From Comamonadaceae bacterium (GTDB lineage Bacteria > Pseudomonadota > Gammaproteobacteria > Burkholderiales > Burkholderiaceae_C), in NCBI GenBank assembly GCA_015999985.1, contig JAECRA010000006.1, positions 1 through 64,000 of the forward strand: a stretch of 64,000 nucleotides of DNA. Reading direction: 5' to 3'. Shown here piece after piece: positions 1 through 7,494 of this stretch. The notes under the pieces were generated by a model. The model ran no database searches and was not told where the DNA came from. It worked only from the letters and a program-made list of their open reading frames with translations. The position numbers and the translations under genes were made by a program. Position 1 is the first letter of the stretch. Each line of letters begins with the position of its first letter.

Positions 1-2
1 GT

Positions 3-542
3 GGGGTGGCCTTTGTAGGCAGTTGGCCCGAGGCGTTTACTGGCCTGGCCCGCGGCAACACGGGCGGTATTCCACATCTGATTCTTTGGCTGATTGCGTT
101 CACAGCCTTTGCCTGGATTCTGGTGAAATGGACGCGTACGGGCGCTCACATGGTCGCCACAGGGGAGGCCGAAGAGGCCGCGCGCCTGTCTGGCATTCTC
201 ACAGCGCGCATGAAACGGGTCGGCCTGTTGCTGTGTGGTGCACTGGCTGGTGTCACCGCCATGCTGCTGGCCGCGAACCTGTCTTCAGCCGCTCCCGGCA
301 TGGCCGGCGACTATTTTCTGTATGCCATCGCAGCCGTGCTGCTGGGCATGACCATGTTTGAACCAGGCAAGCCCAATATCGTGGGCACCGTGTTTGCGGC
401 GCTGGTGCTGAAGGTGCTGGGCAATGGTCTGGTGTTGTTAGGCGCGCCCTACTACATTCAGGACATCATGCTGGGCGCCATCATCATTGGTTCGGTGGCG
501 TTCTCAGCCAGTGTGCTCAAAAAAGCTGCGTTCAAGGTTTAG
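3..542 (+). CDS. Sugar-type ABC transporter permease, C-terminal part (5' end outside window)
   Basis: Inner-membrane permease of the RbsC/BPD_transp_2 family, which forms the channel for a simple-sugar ABC importer. The reading frame is open to the window edge, so the N-terminal half is missing; about 180 residues remain. What is visible is a run of hydrophobic segments and the family-type stretch GEAEEAARLSGI, equivalent to the cytoplasmic coupling loop of RbsC-like permeases. It is followed after 44 bases by a periplasmic binding protein gene and then an ATPase gene, so the three form one import system. The sugar cannot be told from sequence. Confidence 0.85.
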   Translation, partial: GVAFVGSWPEAFTGLARGNTGGIPHLILWLIAFTAFAWILVKWTRTGAHMVATGEAEEAARLSGILTARMKRVGLLLCGALAGVTAMLLAANLSSAAPGMAGDYFLYAIAAVLLGMTMFEPGKPNIVGTVFAALVLKVLGNGLVLLGAPYYIQDIMLGAIIIGSVAFSASVLKKAAFKV

Positions 543-586
543 GGACTGTTTCCATCCAAGCAAAAGATTACCCAAGGAGTGATGAG

Positions 587-1534
587 ATGAAGAGTTTGAA
601 GAAGATGCTTCTGGCACTTGCCGCCACCATTGCGTTCATTCCTGCAGCGCAGGCTTTTGAAGTCGGCATCGTCGGCTTCCAGTTTGCCTCGGAAACCCAT
701 GCCCGCGCAGCCAACGCCGCCGCCCAGGCCGCAAAGGCCAAAGGCTGGGGGGTCACGCTCCTCAATTCCGAAGGCGCTTTGCCCAAGCACGCCGAGCAGT
801 TTGATGCGTTGATCTCCAAAAAGGTGGACGCCATCATCGTCGCCATGGGCAAACCTGTGGAAGCCGATGCGCAGTTCAAGGCTGCCAAAACCGCAGGCAT
901 TCCGGTGATCACCATCATGTCCGGCACCAGCCCCTACACGCTGTTTGACATTCAGACCAACGAATACAAGATCGGCGCCGATGCAGCGCTGTACCTGATG
1001 GGGCTGATGAACTACAGAGGCGACATCCTGACCGCCCGCTTCGACCTCAACCTGGCCACCCGCATTCGCGGCAAGATCCTGGACGACGTGCTTTCCGAAA
1101 ACAAGGCCGTCAAAGAGATTGGCAAGTTCTCGATGTCACGCACCCAAAGCTGGCGCGACGATGTGCGCAACGGCATGCAAGCGCTGCTGCTGAAAAACCA
1201 AGGCAAGGTGCAGGGCATCTGGGCTTCTTTTGACGGCCAGGCCTACGTGATCGACGATCTGCTGAAAGCGCAAGGCGTCAAGAAAGGCGCTATTCCCCTG
1301 GTGTCGGTAGACGGTGGTCCAGAGACCTATCGCCGTATTGCAGACCCCGCCTCGTCCCTGCTGGCCACGGTGTCAGTGCCTTTCGAGCAAATGGGCCAAA
1401 AGGCTGTGGACGCCATTGACACCATCGTCGTGAAGAAGCAGCCCCAGACGACCATCACGTCTGGGCCTTACCTGTTCCTGGATGCAGTGCTGGTTGACAA
1501 GAGCAACGTCCAACAGTTTCTGACCAAGAAGTAA
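587..1534 (+). CDS. Sugar-type ABC transporter periplasmic substrate-binding protein
   Basis: Binding protein of 315 residues in the Peripla_BP_4 (ribose/galactose-binding-like) family. A Sec signal peptide is clear: basic MKSLKK, a hydrophobic core and AQA before FEVGIVGF. The mature protein has the two-lobed pattern of the family, with VGIVGFQ at the first strand, DAIIVAMG near residue 85 and PLVSVDGGPE near residue 240. The start has the Shine-Dalgarno AAGGAG at 572-577. It lies between the permease and ATPase genes of the same system. It would capture a small sugar or polyol in the periplasm; the ligand is not inferable. Confidence 0.88.
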   Translation: MKSLKKMLLALAATIAFIPAAQAFEVGIVGFQFASETHARAANAAAQAAKAKGWGVTLLNSEGALPKHAEQFDALISKKVDAIIVAMGKPVEADAQFKAAKTAGIPVITIMSGTSPYTLFDIQTNEYKIGADAALYLMGLMNYRGDILTARFDLNLATRIRGKILDDVLSENKAVKEIGKFSMSRTQSWRDDVRNGMQALLLKNQGKVQGIWASFDGQAYVIDDLLKAQGVKKGAIPLVSVDGGPETYRRIADPASSLLATVSVPFEQMGQKAVDAIDTIVVKKQPQTTITSGPYLFLDAVLVDKSNVQQFLTKK

Positions 1535-1541
1535 TCACCTA

Positions 1542-1702
1542 AGAAGGTGTGAACGAATCCCTCATGCCCGCCTTGACCGCCAAAAACCGCCCGCTCCGCG
1601 TAACAAATGCTCGCCTTAGCCCGAGCTACGCCTGCGCTTTGCGCCTCGATCGGACGGCTTTTGACGGCCCTTTCGAGCACGCCGGATTCATTCACACCTT
1701 CT
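1542..1702 (+). repeat. MITE-like palindromic element inside ABC operon
   Basis: The ends are near-perfect 19-base inverted repeats (1542-1560 and 1684-1702; one mismatch, C against T). Inside them the two arms keep the same spacing and remain partly complementary for about another 33 bases, around the AAAA/TTTT cores near 1580 and 1663, so the whole unit could fold into one long imperfect hairpin. It contains no gene. It fills almost the entire gap between the binding-protein stop and the ATPase start, which is only 12 bases downstream. The architecture is that of a small non-autonomous insertion (MITE) or a large intergenic palindrome; no target duplication was identified. Confidence 0.6.
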
Positions 1703-1713
1703 GAAGCACACCC

Positions 1714-2478
1714 ATGACCGCTCCCACTCCCCTACTCTCGCTGCGCGGTATCGGCAAGAGCTACGGCGCGGTCGTGGCCGTGCGTGAGGTTGACCTCGAC
1801 ATTTATCCGGGTGAGGTGGTCGCTCTTTGCGGTGACAACGGGGCCGGCAAATCCAGTCTGATCAAGGTCATCTCTGGCGCTGAAGAAGCCACGTCAGGCT
1901 CCATGAGCTTGCGCGGGCAAACTGTCAGCTTCAGGTCTCCGCATGACGCGCTGGAACAAGGTGTGGCCACGATCTACCAGGATCTCGCACTCGCCCCGCG
2001 CCTGTCTATCGCAGCCAATGTATTCATGGGCTCTGAATTGACCAAGTCATTCGGCTTGCCTTTTCTGCGCGTGCTGGACAAAGCCAAGATGATCTCCGAG
2101 TCGCAGCGCTATTTGTCCGGCTTGTCGGCAGGTGTGACCGACATGACGCGCCCGGTAGAACGGTTCTCAGGTGGGCAACGCCAGGCCGTGGCCATTGCGC
2201 GCGCCCTGCGCTGGAACGCCGAAATCATCATCATGGATGAGCCCACGGCCGCACTGGGCGTGAAGGAAACCGCACTGGTTTTGGACCTTATCCGCAAACT
2301 GAAGGCAGATGGTCGCACCGTGCTGCTGATTAGCCACAACATGCGTGACGTGGTGGCCCTGGCCGACCGTGTAGTCATCATGGGGGCGGGTCGCAAGTTT
2401 GTCGATCGGCCGCTTGGCGATCTGACGGCGGATGATTTGACCCACCTCATCATGGTCGGGAACGTCCAGGCTGCTTGA
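1714..2478 (+). CDS. Sugar-type ABC transporter ATP-binding protein (single domain)
   Basis: ATPase of 254 residues energising the sugar importer. The motifs are in order: Walker A GDNGAGKSS (about 41-49), Q-loop YQD (about 89-91), signature FSGGQRQAV (about 151-159), Walker B IIIMDEPTAALG (about 172-183) and H-loop LLISHN. It has one ABC domain, whereas RbsA-type sugar ATPases usually carry two fused domains, so it probably works as a homodimer, as in FrcA-like systems. The start follows the palindromic element by 12 bases and has no good Shine-Dalgarno sequence, so translation or read-through may be affected by that element. Confidence 0.9.
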   Translation: MTAPTPLLSLRGIGKSYGAVVAVREVDLDIYPGEVVALCGDNGAGKSSLIKVISGAEEATSGSMSLRGQTVSFRSPHDALEQGVATIYQDLALAPRLSIAANVFMGSELTKSFGLPFLRVLDKAKMISESQRYLSGLSAGVTDMTRPVERFSGGQRQAVAIARALRWNAEIIIMDEPTAALGVKETALVLDLIRKLKADGRTVLLISHNMRDVVALADRVVIMGAGRKFVDRPLGDLTADDLTHLIMVGNVQAA

Positions 2479-2773
2479 CTTCGTCAGAGTTCGAGAGGGA
2501 GTGCCTTGAGTTTTTTTCAACGAACTTCTAACTCACGATACTAGTCGGCGATTGGCAATTTAAAAGCGGTGTGTATTGCGCTTGGCCTAACTGAGTCAGC
2601 ATTTGGTTTGCATGATCGCGCATTGCGACGCGAAACGGGTGCGGGTAAACGCGCTGGCGTACCGCCAAGTCGCCCACTTAGCATGACCTTGGCGGGTGCG
2701 CTAGCTCAGACTGAACAGACGGTCGACCGCTTCCATGCCCCATCTTCGACATCGCTTACGAGGAGTTTCACTC

Positions 2774-3205
2774 ATGCAGATTTCCAGCGTATTGGCACTA
2801 ACAACAGCTGCCCTTTTCTCCCTGGTGACTGCTACGGCAGCGCAGGCGGAGGTGTACACCAAAGAAACGCTGACCAAAGTGGACAAGAAGGAGGCTGGCG
2901 GCGGCAAGGGCACGCTGTCGGGTGAATACGCGTTCACCCGCGACCAGCCCACCAAAGACCAGGCCATCAAGGAAATCAGCTGGCTCACATTGCTGCCAGG
3001 ACACTCGATCGGCTACCACAAACACACCAGCAACGAAGACACTTACATCATTGTGTCTGGCACCGGCATGTTCCGCGACAAGGACGGTAAGGACTACCCC
3101 GTCAAAGCCGGTGACGTGACCATCGTACGAAAAAATGAGTCACATGGTCTGGTCAACACTGGCACGGTGCCACTCGTTTTTATAGATGTGATTGCCGAGC
3201 AGTAA
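2774..3205 (+). CDS. Secreted cupin-domain protein
   Basis: Protein of 143 residues with a Sec signal peptide (MQISSVLALTTAALF..., cleavage after AQA) and one conserved-barrel cupin domain. The metal-binding cupin motif 1 is seen as GYHKHTSNEDTYIIVSG (His, His, Glu) and motif 2 as KAGDVTIVRKNESHGLVN (His). It should bind a divalent metal in the periplasm; the substrate is unknown. The start at 2774 is preferred over an upstream in-frame ATG at 2735 because it has AGGAG at 2761-2765 and starts directly with the signal peptide. The roughly 295 bases before it hold no recognisable gene. Confidence 0.8.
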   Translation: MQISSVLALTTAALFSLVTATAAQAEVYTKETLTKVDKKEAGGGKGTLSGEYAFTRDQPTKDQAIKEISWLTLLPGHSIGYHKHTSNEDTYIIVSGTGMFRDKDGKDYPVKAGDVTIVRKNESHGLVNTGTVPLVFIDVIAEQ

Positions 3206-3389
3206 ACGCTATCTTTTTTGAAGCACTAAACTGCTCGTTCATCTGCACTCATTGCGAATTTCTTGAGCAGTTTTGCGCCGAGAGAAAACGCAACGCCATA
3301 CGCCGCAGTAAACGTAATACCCAGGCCCGCTCCACCTCGCGGCTTTCAGCGGGCGGGCCGCCCCCCTCTTCACTCGCCGCGCTCACCCC

Positions 3390-3716
3390 ATGTCCCGCAG
3401 AAAACACCACCATGTCTATGTGGTCGAACTCTCTAAAGACGTGCTTTACGAGCCGCGTTTTCTCAAGAACAACCCGGGCTATGTGGAGGGCAAACCCTGT
3501 GTGTATGTGGGCATGACGGGCCTGAACCCAGACCTGCGATTTGACAAACACAAGTCGGGCATCCAGGCGAACCGGTTTGTGCAGCAGTACGGTCTGCGCC
3601 TGCTGCCTGACCTGTATGAGGGCTTCAACCCCATGGATTACAAGGAAGCCGTCGACCGGGAAATCGAGATCGGCATCGACCTGCGCTCTGCGGGGTTTGG
3701 GGTATGGCAGGCTTGA
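3390..3716 (+). CDS. GIY-YIG-like small protein
   Basis: Protein of 108 residues. Its N-terminal half resembles a GIY-YIG nuclease fold: HVYVVEL for the GIY strand, PCVYVGMTG for the YIG strand, then RFDKHKSG, the position of the basic residue and helix in UvrC-like domains, and later the acidic DREIEIGIDL. No DNA-binding domain is attached. Such stand-alone proteins are common but mostly uncharacterised. It is a single gene between the cupin gene and a convergent GFA gene, and a GC-rich inverted repeat (3348-3362) precedes it. The domain call is moderate; the function is unknown. Confidence 0.6.
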   Translation: MSRRKHHHVYVVELSKDVLYEPRFLKNNPGYVEGKPCVYVGMTGLNPDLRFDKHKSGIQANRFVQQYGLRLLPDLYEGFNPMDYKEAVDREIEIGIDLRSAGFGVWQA

Positions 3717-3797
3717 GCCAGACGGCGTTACGGCACCATGTGAGCGAGGTGTAGGTGCTTGGCCCACCGGGTGGTCATCATGGGTGCAAGTCTCAAG

Positions 3798-4193
3798 CTA
3801 CTGATGAGGATGCTCTGGAAACTGCTTGGCAGCATCGCAAATGTCGTACCAGCTGGGTTTTTCTTGGACGAATTCATGGAACTGGTTGCTAAGCGGCAAT
3901 TCATCGTCAAAGCAATTGGCTGCGACAGGAAATGACTCGCCGCTTGAGGTCACTTCACCCAGAGCAGAGCCGCAGCGCGAGCAAAAGCAGCGGCTATATT
4001 TATAGGGGGCTTGCGGCTCGAATGTAGTGATGGAGTCTGCGCCAGAAAGTAAGGTGAAAGCGTCTCGCTTGACGAACACGAAGGTGGTGGCTCCTATCTT
4101 TCGGCACCGGCTGCAATGGCATGTTCCCATCATGGTCGGGGGGCTGGTTACCGCAAATTTCACTTCTCCACAGCAGCAACTACCTCTAAGCAT
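3798..4193 (-). CDS. GFA family protein (glutathione-dependent formaldehyde-activating-like)
   Basis: Protein of 131 residues with the cysteine arrangement of the GFA family: GSCCCGEVKF at the N terminus, then CHCSRCRK (about 26-33) and CFCSRCGS (about 69-76), which bind zinc in characterised members. True S-(hydroxymethyl)glutathione synthases are longer, and most short GFA proteins have no proven substrate. The start has Shine-Dalgarno AAGGTGAG just upstream. Only 26 bases before the start lies a LexA-type palindrome, so this gene is the best candidate for control by that site. A MOSC-ATL gene lies upstream on the same strand. Confidence 0.85.
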   Translation of the reverse strand: MLRGSCCCGEVKFAVTSPPTMMGTCHCSRCRKIGATTFVFVKRDAFTLLSGADSITTFEPQAPYKYSRCFCSRCGSALGEVTSSGESFPVAANCFDDELPLSNQFHEFVQEKPSWYDICDAAKQFPEHPHQ

Positions 4194-4218
4194 GGCTCAC
4201 CTTTCAGTTTGAATAATG

Positions 4219-4236
4219 ACTGTATATTAATACAGT
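4219..4236 (-). promoter_or_regulatory. LexA-type operator (SOS box)
   Basis: ACTGTATATTAATACAGT contains CTGT-N8-ACAG, the defining LexA motif of beta- and gammaproteobacteria, with AT-only spacer bases and near-perfect dyad symmetry. It sits 26-43 bases upstream of the GFA start on the minus strand, overlapping where the promoter should be. No plus-strand gene starts within 1.2 kb, so the GFA gene is the only plausible target nearby. The motif is seen directly; binding is inferred. Confidence 0.7.
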
Positions 4237-4314
4237 ATTTAGAGTCGGCCTGAGGTACTTTTCAGGGTTGTTGCAGGGAGGCGAATGCTGCTTTGAGCTG
4301 CCGGTGGGACTGCC

Positions 4315-5070
4315 TCAACCAAAGTGGTGCGGTACGTCGAAAAGTTCAGCACCATTCCATCGCGGCCCGGGCAGCGAACTGGCAGCGCTGACGATCCGGC
4401 TGGAGACTTCAGTCGGTAACCTGGACAGTACTTTCGGAAAAGCGCGGCAGTAGGCCGTCGCTACGCCCGCCATTTCGGCGAGCTGCCTGTAGTAGATGTA
4501 CTGGCCGGCAGGTACAGCGCTTGCGACGCCCAGCACCCGAAGTTGCCAGTCATCACTCATGGCGGGCAGGTAGGCGCGTGACAGCAAGACTTTGTCGTTG
4601 ACGCCGAACGCCCCGCCACGCAGCACGCGAGCCAGCATGCCTCTGTTGCGTCCAATGAGCTTGACTGTGCCAGGATGACGGCGCTCCAACAGGTGACAGG
4701 GCTCGCAGTGGAACGTCAGCCACAACACAACCTCTGAACCAAGGCGAAGGATGTCGCCTGAGTGCAGTTCTGCGGTTGAGAAGTCGATGCGCACGTTCTC
4801 GCGCAATGTGGCCTCGGGCAATCCGAATTGCTCGTAACCGGCGTTCCCCGCAAACAGCAGTTGCCGGGGTGAATGCAGGCTAGCGTGCCGGTCACCAACA
4901 ATGCCATAACTGGTCACCGTATCAACTCTCAGTTGAAGCCTTGGCTCAAGCTCCTTGGCGACCCGGCTGTACACAGCTTGCACTGAACCAATGGACTGCC
5001 AACTGGGCTCCAATTGGGGCTGTCGACTTCGTACACCGAAAGAGGGTTGCCGCAAAAGGCCTTGAATCAT
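4315..5070 (-). CDS. MOSC domain protein fused to an alkyltransferase-like (ATL/MGMT) domain
   Basis: Protein of 251 residues with two recognisable parts. Residues about 25-150 match a MOSC domain: SYGIVGDRHAS, RENVRIDF, HSGDILRLG and FHCEPCHLLER, the last with the conserved cysteine that ligates molybdenum cofactor or sulfur in the family. Residues about 185-245 look like the helical DNA-binding domain of O6-alkylguanine transferases: PAGQYIYYRQLAEMAGV, then RAFPKVLSRLP. The catalytic PCHR motif is replaced by VSSRIV, so alkyl transfer to cysteine is unlikely and lesion recognition only would be expected. The start is uncertain, with no Shine-Dalgarno sequence before 5070. It lies upstream of, and co-directional with, the LexA-box GFA gene. 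Confidence 0.7.
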   Translation of the reverse strand: MIQGLLRQPSFGVRSRQPQLEPSWQSIGSVQAVYSRVAKELEPRLQLRVDTVTSYGIVGDRHASLHSPRQLLFAGNAGYEQFGLPEATLRENVRIDFSTAELHSGDILRLGSEVVLWLTFHCEPCHLLERRHPGTVKLIGRNRGMLARVLRGGAFGVNDKVLLSRAYLPAMSDDWQLRVLGVASAVPAGQYIYYRQLAEMAGVATAYCRAFPKVLSRLPTEVSSRIVSAASSLPGPRWNGAELFDVPHHFG

Positions 5071-5478
5071 GTGGGAAGCGTGGAACTCGAGCGTCTAGGT
5101 GGGGCGCGCGTAGTTGACATTCTGACCGCAAAGGCAAAGGAGGCGCTTTCCCAGGCGGTATCTGCGGCGACGCTGCCAGACAAGGAAATTTTTCCTCTGC
5201 AATGTCATGGCTTTAACTGTTGGCTGAAGTCTGTGGCGAGGCCAATGCCCTCACTCCGCACTCAAGATTATTTTTTATTCATGAACCGTCCAGTCCGGCC
5301 TGGAACATTAAATAAATTTAATGCTTACTATTCTGAACGCCAAATTATCTCTATTTATTAAATACCGTTCATCAACAACGTTAACCCACCATCATTGACC
5401 GACCGACTAGTGGAATTACGTAGATGGTCAAAAAATTATTATAAGAAGATACACCCTATCTACGGAACGGAGACCTTC
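5071..5478. other. Intergenic region, AT-rich promoter for tctBA
   Basis: No convincing gene. The left half is ordinary composition; the right half (about 5260-5400) is markedly AT-rich with several TTTATT/AATAAA runs. It lies between the start of the minus-strand MOSC-ATL gene and the start of tctB, so it should carry both promoters. No clear operator was recognised. Confidence 0.5.
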
Positions 5479-5919
5479 ATGCTGGATAGAGACTTCAGGG
5501 ATATTTTGGCAGGCATTTTCATTGCTTTTGTGGGGATTTTATTCGCCTTGATTGGAATGGACTACAACTTTGGGTCCGCAAGCCAAATGGGGCCTGGTTA
5601 TATGCCCGTCGTGCTGGGCTGGGTGCTATTTTTTATGGGTATTTTGATTTTCCTGCCAGCGTGCTTCCGAAAAGGCGAGCGCATTACAGTTCACTGGGAT
5701 AGCCTGGCAGCCTCACTGGCCTCTCTGGTGGTATTTGCCTTCTTACTCAATATGCTTGGCGTGTTTTTCAGCACCATGATATCGGTTCTTATTGCCAGCA
5801 TCCCCAAACCCATGAGCATCTTCACTCGCTTCGCTCTTTCCATTGCCATTGCAGTGATTACCTGCGTTATTTTTATCGTCGGCCTGGACATGACGGTAGC
5901 GACGTTTCCAAAATTCTAA
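5479..5919 (+). CDS. tctB: TTT transporter small membrane subunit TctB
   Basis: Small integral membrane subunit (146 residues) of a tripartite tricarboxylate transporter, which takes up organic acids with a periplasmic binding protein. It has about four hydrophobic segments and the TctB-type stretch SASQMGPGYMPVVLGWVLF after the first one. I start it at 5479 (MLDRDF) because GGAG at 5469-5472 precedes it and the length fits the family; an upstream in-frame TTG at 5395 would add 28 residues. tctA begins 10 bases downstream. No tctC is next to it. Confidence 0.85.
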   Translation: MLDRDFRDILAGIFIAFVGILFALIGMDYNFGSASQMGPGYMPVVLGWVLFFMGILIFLPACFRKGERITVHWDSLAASLASLVVFAFLLNMLGVFFSTMISVLIASIPKPMSIFTRFALSIAIAVITCVIFIVGLDMTVATFPKF

Positions 5920-5929
5920 ATAGACAAAA

Positions 5930-7438
5930 ATGGAATTATTAAACAATCTGCTGTTGGGATTTCAGGTTGCTTCAGACCCGGCCATCCTCTGGTACTGCTT
6001 TTTCGGCGTATTTTTAGGAACTGCGGTCGGCGTTTTGCCTGGCATAGGGGCCTTGGCCGCCATATCTCTGCTTCTTCCCATGACGTATCACATGTCACCC
6101 ACGGCGGCCATAGTGATGCTCGCAGGCGTTTACTACGGTGCTCAATACGGGGGTTCGACGGCCTCCATCTTGATGAACTTGCCCGGAGGGCCGGCATCCG
6201 CGGTGACCTGTCTGGACGGGTACCCGATGACCAAGAACGGCAAAGCAGGCGTGGCCCTTTTCATTACCACAATTGCGTCTCTCGCCGGTGCCATGTCGGG
6301 TCTGATCCTGCTGGTGCTGTTTTCTCCGGCGATAGCCGAGGTCGGACTGAAATTTGGTCCCTATGAGATGTTCGCCATGATGGTGATGGGCCTTGTAGCG
6401 GCATCTTCCATGGGTACCGGCTCGCCTATCAAGGGGCTGGCCATGGTGGTGATGGGTGTTTTGATGGGCATGGTGGGCACAGACGTGAACTCTGGTGTGG
6501 CCCGCTACAGCTTCGATGTCCCTGAGTTGACGGATGGCATTAATCTGGTGGCGCTGGCCATGGGGCTGTTCGGCGTGTCAGAGGTCATACGCAACATTCG
6601 CGCCCAGGAATCGCACAGGGTGGGCAAAGTCACTTTGCGCTCCATGATTCCGACCAAGCAAGAAATGAAGCTCGCCTACCCGGCCATGGCGCGCGGATCG
6701 GCTTTGGGCTCTGCCCTGGGTGCACTGCCCGGCGTGGGGCCATCGATTGCGTCTTTCATGTCTTATGCCATTGAAAAACGTATGGCCAAAGACCCCAGCC
6801 AGTTCGGCAAAGGCGCGGTGCAAGGCATTTCAGCGCCAGAGTCCGCCAACAATGCAGCAGCTCAAACGGCCTTTGTGCCTTCGCTCTCGCTCGGCATTCC
6901 TGGCGACGCGGTGATGGCCATCATGCTGGGTGCGTTGATCATCCACGGCATTACGCCTGGGCCCATGTTCATCAATGAGCAACCCGAAATGTTCTGGGGC
7001 CTGGTGGTCAGCTTCGCCATCGGCAACATCATGCTGGTACTGCTGAACATTCCAACGATTGGAATCTGGGTATCGCTGCTGCGCATTCCGTTCACATGGT
7101 TGTACCCTGCCATCCTGGTCTTTGTGGCCTTGGGCGTCTACAGCGTCAACAACAACGTGTTCGACGTCTACATGGTGGCAGGCTTGGGCGCCCTGGGATA
7201 TCTCTTCGTGCTGCTGCGCTTTGAAGCCGCTCCGTTGCTGTTGGGCTACATCCTGGGGCCAATGGTGGAAGAGAACTTGCGCAGGGCCCTGCTCCTCTCA
7301 CGCGGCGATGCCATGGTCTTCTTCCAACGCCCCATCAGCGCCACATTGTTGTATTTGACCATGGTCATGCTGGCCTGGGCACTGTTCACTTACGTGCGCC
7401 GGTCAATACGTAAAACACACACTCAGCTCGCTATATGA
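5930..7438 (+). CDS. tctA: TTT transporter large membrane subunit TctA
   Basis: Large permease (502 residues) of the same TTT system, with about twelve membrane segments. Family hallmarks are visible: [17 protein letters not shown] near residue 30, YYGAQYGGSTASILMNLPG near 65-85, and a second glycine-rich repeat GALPGVGPSIASFMSYAIE near 265. It works with TctB and a periplasmic Bug/TctC protein that is not encoded here; in Burkholderiales such binding proteins are often encoded elsewhere. A terminator-like hairpin follows at 7450, then a two-component regulator pair that probably controls this transporter. Confidence 0.92.
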   Translation: MELLNNLLLGFQVASDPAILWYCFFGVFLGTAVGVLPGIGALAAISLLLPMTYHMSPTAAIVMLAGVYYGAQYGGSTASILMNLPGGPASAVTCLDGYPMTKNGKAGVALFITTIASLAGAMSGLILLVLFSPAIAEVGLKFGPYEMFAMMVMGLVAASSMGTGSPIKGLAMVVMGVLMGMVGTDVNSGVARYSFDVPELTDGINLVALAMGLFGVSEVIRNIRAQESHRVGKVTLRSMIPTKQEMKLAYPAMARGSALGSALGALPGVGPSIASFMSYAIEKRMAKDPSQFGKGAVQGISAPESANNAAAQTAFVPSLSLGIPGDAVMAIMLGALIIHGITPGPMFINEQPEMFWGLVVSFAIGNIMLVLLNIPTIGIWVSLLRIPFTWLYPAILVFVALGVYSVNNNVFDVYMVAGLGALGYLFVLLRFEAAPLLLGYILGPMVEENLRRALLLSRGDAMVFFQRPISATLLYLTMVMLAWALFTYVRRSIRKTHTQLAI

Positions 7439-7449
7439 GTTGCTAAGAT

Positions 7450-7490
7450 AGACCCCATGGTTGTTTACAAAATGGGGTCTTCTTATTTAT
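7450..7490 (+). terminator. Hairpin with T-rich tail after tctA
   Basis: Perfect 9-base stem AGACCCCAT (7450-7458) / ATGGGGTCT (7472-7480) followed by TCTTATTTATTT. It has the form of an intrinsic terminator separating tctBA from the two-component genes. It ends only 4-14 bases before the response-regulator start. Confidence 0.6.
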
Positions 7491-7494
7491 TTGA

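Noticed and set aside
5014-5361. Plus-strand frame of 115 codons before tctB
   Set aside because: It runs from the antisense of the MOSC-ATL start into an AT-rich promoter region, with no Shine-Dalgarno sequence or recognisable domain.
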